Both the position numbers and the translations under genes were made by a program. Shown piece after piece: positions 52,412-61,121 of a stretch of DNA of 64,000 nt. Origin of the DNA: Lachnospiraceae bacterium (GTDB lineage: Bacteria; Bacillota; Clostridia; Lachnospirales; Lachnospiraceae); assembly GCA_017551165.1 (NCBI GenBank), contig JAFZMO010000157.1:36704-100703 (forward strand), written 5' to 3'. The stretch's first letter is position 1, and each line of letters begins with the position of its first letter. The notes beneath the pieces were generated by a model that worked only from the letters and a program-made list of their open reading frames with translations, did no database searches and was not told the origin of the DNA.

Positions 52412-55400
52412 ATGTATCTAAAGAGCATTGAAGTGCATGGGTTCAAGGCATTTGCCAACAAGATCCGCTTTGAGTTCGACGGCGGGATCACGGGCATTGT
52501 CGGACCGAACGGAAGCGGCAAGAGCAATGTCGCCGACGCTGTGCGCTGGGTACTCGGCGAGCAGAGCGCGAAGCAGCTGCGCGGAAGCAGCATGCAGGAC
52601 GTCATCTTCGCGGGTACGGAGACGCGCAAGCCGATGAGTTTTGCGTATGTGGCGCTCACGCTCGACAACAAGGATCATCGCCTGCCGATCTCCTATGACG
52701 AGGTGACGGTCGCAAGACGCGTCTATCGCTCCGGCGAGAGCGAGTATCTCATCAACGGCTCGGAGTGCCGACTGCGCGATGTGCAGGAGCTGTTCTTCGA
52801 CACCGGTATCGGCAAGGAGGGCTACTCGATCATCGGCCAGGGCCAGATCGACAAGGTCCTGAGCGGCAAGCCCGAGGAGCGCCGTGAGATCTTCGACGAG
52901 GCTGCGGGTATCACGCGCGTGAAGAAGCGCAAGATCCAGACGGAGAAAAACCTTGCGGAGGAGCGCCAGAACCTCGCGCGGGTCAACGATATCATCGCGG
53001 AGATCGAGGGACGCCTCGGCCCGCTGGAGAAGCAGGATGAGAAGGCGAGAGAGTACCTTCGCCTGCGTGAGGAGCTGAAGGACCGCGAGGTCAACCAGTT
53101 CCTGATGGAGTACGAGAAGAACGCGGTTCTCAAGAAGGAAAATGATGACCGCCTCGAGATCGTGTCTGCCGACCTTGCGCGCACCGGCGCCGAGTATGAG
53201 GCGGCGAAGGACGAGTACGACCGTCTGTTGAATGAACTGGAGCAGCACCGCGAGGCGCTGTCGAAGGCGAAGGAGGAGTGCTCGCAGAAGAAGGTCGAGG
53301 CCGAGAAGGGAAGCGGTGAGCGCAACGTGCTCACGGAGCAGGTCGCGACGCTCGCCAAGCAGGTGGAGCAGACCGATGAGCGCATCCGTTACCTGAAGGA
53401 GCAGATCGCAGAGCGCGAGGAGGAGCTTGCCCGCTATCGCGAGAAGCAGGCGGAGTATGCGCTGCAGCTCACGGATCTCGCGGGAGCGAAGGAGGCTGCG
53501 GAGGCGAAGCTCGGCGAGATGAAGACCGAGATCGACACGCGCATCGCGAAGGAGCAGGAGCTGCGGGCATCGCAGATCTTGTTGCTGCAGACCGACACGG
53601 AACTGAAGACCGACCTCGAGCACAACAACACGCTGCTCGAGCAGTACAATATCAGCAAGGCGGAGACCAACGCCAAGCTTTTGAAATTCAAGAGCGAGGC
53701 GGATGAGGCAAACCGCAGGATCGAGGAGGCGACGAAGGCGCTGAAGGACGCCGCCGACACGGTCGCGAAATTAAAGAGTGAGCAGGAAGCCCGCGAGGAG
53801 AAACTGCGCGATGTAAGCAGCGCAGTCACGGAGGCAGCCACCCGCGCAGAGGATGTTCGCAAGAAGGCTACTCTTGCCGAGACGCGGTATGAGACGCTCA
53901 AAAACCTTGCCGAGCGGTACGAGGGCTATGCCGGTACGGTCCGCAAGGTCATGGAACAGAAGAAGACCCGCAAGGGTATTCACGGCGTGGTCGCCGATAT
54001 CATCACGACCGAGGAGCGCTATGAGACCGCGATCGAGACGGCACTCGGCGGTAACATCCAGAACATTGTTGTGGACAACACCGACACGGCCAAGGCTTTG
54101 ATCGAATATCTGAAGGACAACCGTCTCGGACGTGCGACCTTCATCCCGCTGCGGGAGATCCGCGCGAAGAAGGACGAGTTTGAGAAGGAAGTATTTTCCG
54201 AGAAGGGCGTGCTGGGAATCGCATCGGAGCTTGTGGACACCGAGGAGGAATACCGCGAGGCTGCGGCGTATCTGCTCGGACGGTTCCTCGTTGTCGACAC
54301 GATCGACCATGCGATCGCTCTGGAGAAGAAATATCGTCAGAAGCTGCGCGTCGTAACGCTGGAGGGCGAGTTGTTCGCACCCGGCGGTGCGGTGTCCGGC
54401 GGTGCGTTCCGCAACACCGGCAACCTGCTCGGCCGTCGCCGTGAGGCGGAGGAGGCGGAGAAGGAGTACGCAGAGCGCAAGAAGGAAGCGGAGGCCTGCG
54501 AGCGCACGCTCGCGCGGTACCGCAAGGAGCGCGACGAGCTTCGCAACGAGATTGAGATCATGCGCGGCAAGCTGCAGGAGAGCATGATCGCGCAAAATAC
54601 GGCAGAGATGAACTTAAGCCACGTCCGCGAGCAAAACGGCGGGCTGTTGGAGATGCGCGACAATCTGCTCGCGGAGATCGCGGGCACGGAGGCCGACATC
54701 GAGCGCATCCGCCAGGAGAACCGCAGTCTGCAGGAGCAGATCACGATCCACGAGCATCAGCGCGAGGCCGACGGCGCTATGGCGGACCGTCTGCACGCGG
54801 AGATGGAGGAGATCCGGAGCAAGCAGGACGAGGCGAGCGCCGAGGCGGTGCGTACCCTCACCGAGTACAACGGACTTCTGCAGAGCGTGGAGTACCAGCG
54901 CGACACCGGCGCGCGCATCGAGCGCGAGCGGGCACAGTTCGCGAAGGAACTGAAGGACGCCGAGGAGAGCAACGCGGGCGCGAAGAAGGAGATCGAGGAG
55001 CGGTCCGCCGCGATCCTCACGATCGAGGAGCGCCAGTGCGAGCTGCAGCGCGACATCCAGAACACGGAGGCACAGATCGGCGAGCTCACGACGCTTGCGG
55101 AGGACATCACGAAGCAGAACCGCGATTTCTATGAGAAGCGCGAGAGCCTGTCGAGAACGATGTCCGAGCTCGACAAGGAGCAGTACCGTCTGCAGAATCA
55201 AAAGGAGAAGATGGAGGACCAGCTCGAGTCGCAGACCCGCTATATGTGGGAGGAGTACGGGCTGACCTACACGGAGGCCTGCGGGCATCGCAGCGCCGAA
55301 TATGAGAACGCAACGCTGAACCGCAAGGCAGTGTACGAGCTGAAGAACAAGATCCGCGGACTCGGCAGCGTCAACGTCGACGCCATCGAGGAGTACCGCG

Positions 55401-55972
55401 AGGCCAAGGAGCGCTACGAGTTCCTGACCGGCCAGCGCAAGGACATCCTGGATGCGGAGACGACGCTCTCCGGCATCATTTCCGCACTCGACGACGAGAT
55501 GCGCAAGCAGTTCACGGAGACGTTCGAGCAGCTGAAGACGCGTTTCGACAACGTGTTCCGCGAGCTGTTCGGCGGCGGCAAGACGACGCTGTCGCTCAGC
55601 GAGGGCGAGGACGTGCTCGAGGCCGGCATCCTGATCAACGTACAGCCGCCGGGCAAGAAGCTGCAGAACATGATGCAGCTCTCGGGCGGTGAGAAGGCAC
55701 TGACCGCGATCGCGTTGTTGTTCGCGATCCTCGACCTGAAGCCGTCACCGTTCTGTCTCCTCGACGAGATCGAGGCAGCGCTCGACGACTCCAACGTCGG
55801 CCGTTTTGCGCAGTATCTGAACAAGCTGAGCGATGAGACGCAGTTCATCGTCATCACGCACCGCCGCGGCACGATGGCGGCAGCGGAGGCCCTCTACGGC
55901 ATCACGATGCAGGAGAAGGGCGTGTCCACACTCGTGTCGGTCAACCTGATCGAGAACGAGCTGGACCAGTAA
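52412..55972 (+). CDS. smc: chromosome segregation protein SMC
   Basis: Condensin ATPase that organises and segregates the nucleoid. 1186 aa, standard length. Walker A is GPNGSGKS at 31-38. Long coiled coils flank a central hinge (about 505-680, VRKVMEQKKTRKGIHGVVAD to LFAPGGAVSGGAFR). The C terminus has the ABC signature LSGGEKALTAIALLF, Walker B LLDEIEAALDD and a His switch in VITHRRGTM. ScpA and ScpB partners are not in the window. Confidence 0.97.
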   Translation: MYLKSIEVHGFKAFANKIRFEFDGGITGIVGPNGSGKSNVADAVRWVLGEQSAKQLRGSSMQDVIFAGTETRKPMSFAYVALTLDNKDHRLPISYDEVTVARRVYRSGESEYLINGSECRLRDVQELFFDTGIGKEGYSIIGQGQIDKVLSGKPEERREIFDEAAGITRVKKRKIQTEKNLAEERQNLARVNDIIAEIEGRLGPLEKQDEKAREYLRLREELKDREVNQFLMEYEKNAVLKKENDDRLEIVSADLARTGAEYEAAKDEYDRLLNELEQHREALSKAKEECSQKKVEAEKGSGERNVLTEQVATLAKQVEQTDERIRYLKEQIAEREEELARYREKQAEYALQLTDLAGAKEAAEAKLGEMKTEIDTRIAKEQELRASQILLLQTDTELKTDLEHNNTLLEQYNISKAETNAKLLKFKSEADEANRRIEEATKALKDAADTVAKLKSEQEAREEKLRDVSSAVTEAATRAEDVRKKATLAETRYETLKNLAERYEGYAGTVRKVMEQKKTRKGIHGVVADIITTEERYETAIETALGGNIQNIVVDNTDTAKALIEYLKDNRLGRATFIPLREIRAKKDEFEKEVFSEKGVLGIASELVDTEEEYREAAAYLLGRFLVVDTIDHAIALEKKYRQKLRVVTLEGELFAPGGAVSGGAFRNTGNLLGRRREAEEAEKEYAERKKEAEACERTLARYRKERDELRNEIEIMRGKLQESMIAQNTAEMNLSHVREQNGGLLEMRDNLLAEIAGTEADIERIRQENRSLQEQITIHEHQREADGAMADRLHAEMEEIRSKQDEASAEAVRTLTEYNGLLQSVEYQRDTGARIERERAQFAKELKDAEESNAGAKKEIEERSAAILTIEERQCELQRDIQNTEAQIGELTTLAEDITKQNRDFYEKRESLSRTMSELDKEQYRLQNQKEKMEDQLESQTRYMWEEYGLTYTEACGHRSAEYENATLNRKAVYELKNKIRGLGSVNVDAIEEYREAKERYEFLTGQRKDILDAETTLSGIISALDDEMRKQFTETFEQLKTRFDNVFRELFGGGKTTLSLSEGEDVLEAGILINVQPPGKKLQNMMQLSGGEKALTAIALLFAILDLKPSPFCLLDEIEAALDDSNVGRFAQYLNKLSDETQFIVITHRRGTMAAAEALYGITMQEKGVSTLVSVNLIENELDQ

Positions 55973-56002
55973 CAAGAAGAGGATTTGGAGGGAGAACAAC
56001 CC

Positions 56003-57235
56003 ATGTTTTTCTGGAAGAAAAAGAAGAAGCAGGATGAGGAGCTCGAGGAGCAGGAGCTGACGGGCGAATCGGAGGGCGAAGAGCTCTCGGAAAATGAGGC
56101 CGAAGACGGCGACACATTTTCCGAGGAAGAGGTTTCGGCGGAAGAGGCGGTGTCGGAGGTGGCTGCAGACGAGGCTGAAGCTTCTGAGGCGGCTGAGGCT
56201 TTCAACGAGGAAACCTCGGACGAAGCTGAGGACGGGGAATCTGCGGACGATGAGGAAGCAGAGGAGTCCGAGGGTGCGGAAGAGGAAGCCGAGCCGGTGA
56301 AGAAGAAAGGATTTTTCGCAAGACTGTTCGCCGGCATGAGCAAGACGAGAAGCAACCTTGCGGACGGACTTCGCTCGCTGTTCCGCGGCAGCAAGATTGA
56401 CGAGGACTTCTATGAGGAGCTCGAAGAAATTCTGATCATGGCAGACCTCGGCGTGGCAACGACACAGGACATCCTGGAGGGACTCCGCGAGAAGGTCAAG
56501 GAGCAGCACATCAAGGAGCCGGCCGAGTGCCGTGACCTGTTGATGGCGACGATCCGCGAGCAGATGGCGGTTCCCGAGGATGCGTATGATTTCGAGAATC
56601 AGCCGTCCGTCATTTTGATGGTCGGTGTGAACGGCGTCGGCAAGACGACGACCGCGGGCAAGATCGCGGGATCGCTGAAGGCGGACGGCAAGCGCGTGAT
56701 CCTCGCTGCGGCGGACACGTTCCGCGCGGCGGCGACGGAGCAGCTGATCGAGTGGTCGCATCGCGCAGGCTGCGAGATCATCGCGGCGAAGGAGGGCGCC
56801 GACCCTGCGGCGGTCGTATTTGACGCAGTGACGGCATCCAAGGCCCGCAAGGCGGACGTTCTGATCGTGGATACGGCGGGACGCCTTCACAACAAGAAGA
56901 ATCTGATGGACGAGCTCGGCAAGATCAACCGCGTCATCGACCGTGAGTACCCTGCGGCGCACCGCGAGACGTTCGTCGTGCTGGACGGCACCACGGGCCA
57001 GAACGCGCTTGTGCAGGCGCGCGAGTTCAACGAGATCGCGGACATCACCGGAATCGTCATCACAAAGCTGGACGGAACGGCCAAGGGCGGTATCGCGATC
57101 GCGATCCAAAAGGAGCTCGGCATCCCCGTCAAATATATCGGCGTCGGCGAGAAGATCGACGACATGCAGAAGTTCAATCCGGACGAGTTCGTCGAGGCGC
57201 TGTTTGAGCCGGTCGGCGAGAATCCGGCAGAGTAA
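56003..57235 (+). CDS. ftsY: signal recognition particle receptor FtsY
   Basis: SRP receptor GTPase that delivers ribosome-nascent chains to the membrane. A lysine cluster (KKKKK) is followed by a very acidic Glu/Ala-rich A domain (about 10-105). The N and G domains follow, with [16 protein letters not shown] (G1), [23 protein letters not shown] (G3) and [10 protein letters not shown] (G4 TKLD). ATG 56003 with GGAGGGAG about 8 bases upstream is chosen over TTG 55985. 410 aa. A strong terminator follows. Confidence 0.96.
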   Translation: MFFWKKKKKQDEELEEQELTGESEGEELSENEAEDGDTFSEEEVSAEEAVSEVAADEAEASEAAEAFNEETSDEAEDGESADDEEAEESEGAEEEAEPVKKKGFFARLFAGMSKTRSNLADGLRSLFRGSKIDEDFYEELEEILIMADLGVATTQDILEGLREKVKEQHIKEPAECRDLLMATIREQMAVPEDAYDFENQPSVILMVGVNGVGKTTTAGKIAGSLKADGKRVILAAADTFRAAATEQLIEWSHRAGCEIIAAKEGADPAAVVFDAVTASKARKADVLIVDTAGRLHNKKNLMDELGKINRVIDREYPAAHRETFVVLDGTTGQNALVQAREFNEIADITGIVITKLDGTAKGGIAIAIQKELGIPVKYIGVGEKIDDMQKFNPDEFVEALFEPVGENPAE

Positions 57236-57243
57236 GGAGATAC

Positions 57244-57275
57244 GTCCGGGTGCACGGTGTGTGCCCGGACTTTTT
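57244..57275 (+). terminator. terminator after ftsY
   Basis: Stem GTCCGGGTGCAC (57244-57255) with GTGTGCCCGGAC (57259-57270), two wobble positions, followed by TTTTT. It ends the plsX-to-ftsY transcript. Confidence 0.85.
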
Positions 57276-57305
57276 GTGCTTTCGGGGATCATTTTTCGAA
57301 AACTG

Positions 57306-57334
57306 TGAAACCAACCTCACGGAAAATGCGAGAT
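57306..57334 (+). promoter_or_regulatory. candidate ECF-sigma promoter upstream of its own gene
   Basis: TGAAAC (57306-57311), 17 bases, CGAGAT (57329-57334). TGAAAC is a common -35 for Gram-positive ECF sigma factors; the -10 is less clear. No sigma-A promoter is evident in the 100-base leader, so autoregulation is plausible but unproven. Confidence 0.4.
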
Positions 57335-57376
57335 ATCCTGTGAGGACCTCAAACTACTTGCGGAAAGGAGAACGGG

Positions 57377-57937
57377 ATGTCCGACGAAGAGATCTTACAA
57401 CTGTATCTGGACCGGGACGAGAGCGCGATCGCGGCGACGCGGGAGCGGTACAACAACTACCTGTACAAGGTGGCGTACCAGATCCTCGGGGATCATGGGG
57501 ACACCGAGGAATGCCTGAACGATGTGTATCTCGCCGCTTGGGATTCCGTGCCGCGCAACCGGCCGGGGAAGCTTGCGACGTATCTCGGTAAGATTGCAAG
57601 ACGCACGGCAATCGACATGCTGCGAAAGCGGGATGCCGGACGCAGAGTGCCGTCGGAGTACATTGTCTCTGTCGAGGAGCTCGCGGAGGCGATTCCGGGC
57701 GGCGACGGGCCGGAGGAGGCGCTGGATCGCGATGCTTTGGAAGCAGCGATCCGTGAATTTGTGCATGGACTGCCGACAGAGCAGAAGAGAATGTTCATCG
57801 GACGGTATTTTTATTTCGATCCGCTTCGGGAAGTCGCTGCATACTGCGGCGTGCGCGAGAGCAAGGCGAAGAGCATGCTTTTTCGGCTGCGAAAGCGCTT
57901 GAAAGAGTACTTGGAAACGGAGGGTTTCATGGTATGA
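57377..57937 (+). CDS. ECF-type RNA polymerase sigma factor
   Basis: A 186-residue sigma-70 family regulator with the ECF layout only. Region 2 covers about 10-85 (RYNNYLYKVAYQILGDHGDTEECLNDVYLAAW, then KLATYLGKIARRTAIDMLRKR). Region 4 covers about 125-180 (LPTEQKRMFIGRYFYFDPLREVAAYCGVRESKAKSMLFRLRKRLKEYL). The linker is acidic. The stop overlaps the next gene by four bases, typical of a sigma/anti-sigma pair. The target genes are unknown. Confidence 0.92.
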   Translation: MSDEEILQLYLDRDESAIAATRERYNNYLYKVAYQILGDHGDTEECLNDVYLAAWDSVPRNRPGKLATYLGKIARRTAIDMLRKRDAGRRVPSEYIVSVEELAEAIPGGDGPEEALDRDALEAAIREFVHGLPTEQKRMFIGRYFYFDPLREVAAYCGVRESKAKSMLFRLRKRLKEYLETEGFMV

Positions 57938-58842
57938 AGAAGGAATGGCTGACGGACGCCATCGGAGGCATTGACGACGCGGACCTCGAGATCACAGACG
58001 AGGTGCGCGACGCTGCGCCGCGACAGCTGCGGGAGAGGACGAGGAACCGACGGATCCTGATCCTTGCCGCGGTATGTGTGTTCCTTATGGCGGTCGGATT
58101 TACACACGACTATGTGATGGAGTTTCTGGGCGATGTCGGATTTGGAAAGGAAGACCGTATGGCGGAAAATGAACAGGGAACGGTGATCCTGCTGGACCAG
58201 ATGGGGATCTGCTACGTTACGTTCAATCCGAAGGATGTGAGGATCCCGCTGAGGAATATCCACGGTAAGATCCTCAAGGCAAAGCAGGAGATCAAACAGA
58301 AGATCGAGAGGGCGGAGAAGGAACCGTATTGGCGGGCAGTGAACTCGTTTGCGTACAACGGCGTGGTCGGCGGGATCGAGTCGGCGGAGGCCGGGGCGGA
58401 GTATGTCGGATACAAGCCGCTCCGTGTTCCCAAGCCGGATCTTGACGAGAACATCGGCGGAGGCGGTTACTCCGTGATCGGCGACGAGAAAACTGCCGAG
58501 ATCCAGATCATCGAGCTGGCGTCGCACTACGGCAACCGTGCGGACGGAATCACTGCCGGGACGACGACCTTACTGTACACGGACAAGTATCCGACGAGCG
58601 CCGATTACACGCAACGCTACGCGTTTGATGCGGTGAGCGGGGTCGAGATGGAGAAGCGGACCGTGGTGGAGAACAACCGCGAGTTCATTGTGGTCACCGG
58701 CCTTAGCTATGACGGAGAGAACATGCAGAGCGTGGCGTTCTGGATGGAGGATAAGGTGATCTATATCCTCACGCTGACCTGGCGGAAGGACATGCAGGAG
58801 GAAGCGGAGCGGGTTCTTCTCTCCTGGATGCGCTCATTCTGA
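57934..58842 (+). CDS. putative membrane anti-sigma factor with extracytoplasmic domain
   Basis: 302 aa. A cytoplasmic N terminus of about 40 residues precedes one membrane segment at about 41-57. A soluble outer domain of about 240 residues ends in a DUF4367-like part (about 195-300: LLYTDKYPTSADYTQRYAF, EFIVVTGLSYDGENMQSVAFWMEDKVIYILTL). No zinc HxxxCxxC motif is present, so this is not a classic ZAS anti-sigma. The role is inferred from coupling to the sigma gene and the topology; it could sense envelope stress. Confidence 0.72.
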   Translation: MKKEWLTDAIGGIDDADLEITDEVRDAAPRQLRERTRNRRILILAAVCVFLMAVGFTHDYVMEFLGDVGFGKEDRMAENEQGTVILLDQMGICYVTFNPKDVRIPLRNIHGKILKAKQEIKQKIERAEKEPYWRAVNSFAYNGVVGGIESAEAGAEYVGYKPLRVPKPDLDENIGGGGYSVIGDEKTAEIQIIELASHYGNRADGITAGTTTLLYTDKYPTSADYTQRYAFDAVSGVEMEKRTVVENNREFIVVTGLSYDGENMQSVAFWMEDKVIYILTLTWRKDMQEEAERVLLSWMRSF

Positions 58843-58945
58843 CGGATCGGGGATGGCGGAAATGATTTTTACGAAATATTTTTACATCCTTTTTTGAGAA
58901 TTTTGCCAAAAGTACCAAAAAACGGACAACGGATGATGCAAAATG

Positions 58946-58986
58946 ACGGTGCCGGGAGGGAGAGAACGCCCTTCGGCACCGTTTTC
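58946..58986 (+). terminator. terminator after the sigma/anti-sigma pair
   Basis: Arms ACGGTGCCG (58946-58954) and CGGCACCGT (58974-58982) followed by TTT. From here to the recA promoter (58987-59137) nothing else was recognised. Confidence 0.75.
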
Positions 58987-59137
58987 CGTAGAAAATGACT
59001 CCGTTTCTTTGGACGGTATGCGAATGGATTTTTCGGACCGCTTCGGATATGATGGGATACAGCGGGAGAGAGAAACCCGGCAGAGCTACGGGTCAACCGG
59101 ATGAGCGAAAGTTTTTTCGATTTCTTCGTTTTTTTGA

Positions 59138-59166
59138 TTGACAACGGCGGGAAAAAAGTATAGTAT
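59138..59166 (+). promoter_or_regulatory. recA promoter
   Basis: Consensus -35 TTGACA (59138-59143), exactly 17 bases, TAGTAT (59161-59166). It lies immediately upstream of an SOS box. Confidence 0.85.
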
Positions 59167-59173
59167 ACAAACA

Positions 59174-59185
59174 GAACAAATGTTC
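59174..59185. promoter_or_regulatory. LexA (SOS) box of recA
   Basis: GAACAAATGTTC is a perfect GAAC-N4-GTTC palindrome; with flanks it reads AGAAC-AAAT-GTTCG, one base from the Gram-positive SOS consensus. It covers the expected transcription start just after the -10 box, a classic repressor position. No lexA gene is in the window. Confidence 0.85.
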
Positions 59186-59203
59186 GGAAAGGCGGATATC
59201 GGG

Positions 59204-60223
59204 ATGGCAACGGAAGAGAAGTTGAAGGCGTTGGAGGCAGCGATCTCCAAGTTGGAGAAGAGTTACGGCAAGGGAGCGATCATGAAGCTCGGCGAGCCCA
59301 GTGCGGCAATGAGCATTGAGGCGGTTCCGACAGGTTCCCTGAGTCTGGATATCGCGCTCGGGATCGGCGGATTCCCGAAGGGGCGCGTGATCGAGATCTA
59401 CGGACCGGAGTCGAGTGGTAAGACGACGGTTGCTCTTCATGCGGTGGCGGAAGTACAGAAGAGAGGCGGCATTGCGGGATTTATCGATGCGGAGCACGCA
59501 TTGGATCCGACGTATGCGGCAGCCATCGGCGTGGATGTTGACAATCTGTACATCTCGCAGCCCGACGACGGTGAGCAGGCTCTTGAGATCACCGAGACGC
59601 TCGTTCGTTCCGGCGCTGTCGATATCGTGATCGTGGACTCGGTTGCGGCACTTGTGCCGAAGGCGGAGATCGAGGGCGAGATGGGCGATTCCCATGTCGG
59701 TCTTCAGGCGCGCCTGATGTCGCAGGCACTGCGCAAGCTGACGTCCGTGATCAGCAAGACGAACTGTATCGTGATCTTTATCAACCAGTTGCGTGAGAAG
59801 GTCGGCGTTATGTTCGGCAATCCCGAGACGACGACCGGCGGACGCGCGCTCAAGTTCTACTCGTCCGTGCGCCTCGACGTGCGCCGCATTGAGACGATCA
59901 AGTCCGGCGGTGAGGCGATCGGTAACCGTACCCGCGTAAAGGTTGTCAAGAACAAGGTGTCGCCGCCGTTCAAGGAAGCGGAGTTCGACATCATGTTCGG
60001 CGAGGGTATCTCCAAGGAGGGCGATATCCTGGATCTCGCATGCTCGTGCGACGTTGTTGCGAAGAGCGGCGCGTGGTTTGCGTACCTCGGCGAGAAGATC
60101 GGACAGGGACGTGAGAACGCGAAGATCTATCTCCGCGAGCATCCGGACGTAATGCAGGAGATCGAGGAGAAGGTCCGCGATAAGTATCTGGTCAAGGTGA
60201 AGGCTGCCGAGTCGGAGGACTGA
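59204..60223 (+). CDS. recA: recombinase RecA
   Basis: Strand-exchange ATPase and SOS co-protease. Walker A GPESSGKT is at 67-74. [28 protein letters not shown] and [28 protein letters not shown] (DNA-binding loop) follow. ATG 59204 gives the normal N terminus [19 protein letters not shown] and 339 aa. Earlier in-frame starts (59138, 59180) would overlap the promoter or SOS box. GGAAAGG precedes it by about 11 bases, slightly long. recX follows after 19 bases. Confidence 0.97.
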   Translation: MATEEKLKALEAAISKLEKSYGKGAIMKLGEPSAAMSIEAVPTGSLSLDIALGIGGFPKGRVIEIYGPESSGKTTVALHAVAEVQKRGGIAGFIDAEHALDPTYAAAIGVDVDNLYISQPDDGEQALEITETLVRSGAVDIVIVDSVAALVPKAEIEGEMGDSHVGLQARLMSQALRKLTSVISKTNCIVIFINQLREKVGVMFGNPETTTGGRALKFYSSVRLDVRRIETIKSGGEAIGNRTRVKVVKNKVSPPFKEAEFDIMFGEGISKEGDILDLACSCDVVAKSGAWFAYLGEKIGQGRENAKIYLREHPDVMQEIEEKVRDKYLVKVKAAESED

Positions 60224-60242
60224 CGGAAGGAAGGTTTGACTC

Positions 60243-60899
60243 ATGTGGATTACGGACCTGACGCCGAAGGGGAAGAGGCAGACCATCGTGTGGATCGACG
60301 GGGAACCTGCGGGCTTTCTGGATAACCGCGAGGTGTCGGCGTATCGGCTTTCCGTGGATTCGGAGATCGATGAGGCCGGATGGGACAGGATCGTGAAGGA
60401 TTCGATCCTTCCGCGGGGGAAGCGCAAGGCGCTGGAGCTGCTTCAGCTGCAGGACCGCACGACGAAGGAATTGCATGACAAGCTGGTCGCCGGCGATTAC
60501 ACGGAGGCACAGACGTGGGAGATCATCGCGTATGTCGCATCGTTCCGGTACATCGATGAGCAGCGTTATGCGATGAATTATATCCGTTCCCATGTGAAGA
60601 CCAAAAGCGTCCGCGAGATGCGTCAGACGCTTCTGCAGAGGGGTGTTTCCGCAGAGATCTTCGAGACGGCATATGAGAAGTTCGCACAGGAGAGCGCGGA
60701 CGGGGAGCAGGAGAGTGAATCCCCGGAGCTGATCGCGGCGCGCAGGTTTGCGGAGCGCAGAGTCCGCGGCGGATCGCTGTCGTACGAGGCAAGGACCAAG
60801 CTCTATGCCGCACTGGCGAGAAAGGGCTTTTCGCAGGATACGATCCGGTCGGTTTTGGAGGAGTATCCGGGCGAGGATGCCGACGGGGATCAGGAATAG
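60243..60899 (+). CDS. recX: RecA regulatory protein RecX
   Basis: Binds the RecA filament and limits its activity. 218 aa, helical repeat family. Recognisable parts: WDRIVKDSILPRGKRKALELLQLQDRTTKELHDKL, FRYIDEQRYAMNYIR, and the C-terminal RRFAERRVRGG with KLYAALARKGFSQDTIRSVLEE. Co-transcription with recA would put both under LexA, and a strong terminator closes the pair. Confidence 0.9.
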   Translation: MWITDLTPKGKRQTIVWIDGEPAGFLDNREVSAYRLSVDSEIDEAGWDRIVKDSILPRGKRKALELLQLQDRTTKELHDKLVAGDYTEAQTWEIIAYVASFRYIDEQRYAMNYIRSHVKTKSVREMRQTLLQRGVSAEIFETAYEKFAQESADGEQESESPELIAARRFAERRVRGGSLSYEARTKLYAALARKGFSQDTIRSVLEEYPGEDADGDQE

Positions 60900-60911
60900 A
60901 AAAAAGATGTT

Positions 60912-60949
60912 GCCGTTTCCGAGAATTGCCCTCGGAAACGGCTTTTTTT
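60912..60949 (+). terminator. terminator after recX
   Basis: Perfect 12-base stem GCCGTTTCCGAG (60912-60923) and CTCGGAAACGGC (60931-60942), followed by seven T residues. Strong intrinsic terminator. Confidence 0.92.
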
Positions 60950-60952
60950 GTG

Positions 60953-60981
60953 TTGCAATTTGCGGGGGTATACTATATAAT
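60953..60981 (+). promoter_or_regulatory. promoter of the biotin-dependent decarboxylase operon
   Basis: TTGCAA (60953-60958), exactly 17 bases, perfect TATAAT (60976-60981). The start would be near 60988. Confidence 0.82.
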
Positions 60982-60987
60982 GCTATT

Positions 60988-61121
60988 CGGTGCAATTTGG
61001 TTTATTGCCATACCAAAGATATCTGTGTTCCGTTACGGAAACGGTAGTCTGCCGTGCTTTTTTCAGACTTTTCCGCCGGATTTCGGCGCACAGTTATAAT
61101 AATATCAACGGAGGGCTGAAC
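60988..61121 (+). promoter_or_regulatory. structured 5' leader of the decarboxylase operon
   Basis: About 130 bases between the expected transcription start and the ATG, long for this window. Possible stems include GGTGCAAT with ATTGCCATACC (about 60989-61013, imperfect), AGTCTG (61046-61051) with CAGACT (61064-61069), and CGCCG (61074-61078) with CGGCG (61084-61088). GGAGGG follows before the ATG. No known riboswitch class was recognised. Confidence 0.4.

Noticed and set aside
59180-59182. ATG 59180 as the recA start
   Set aside because: It falls inside the SOS box and within about 10 bases of the expected transcription start. ATG 59204 gives the conserved RecA N terminus.
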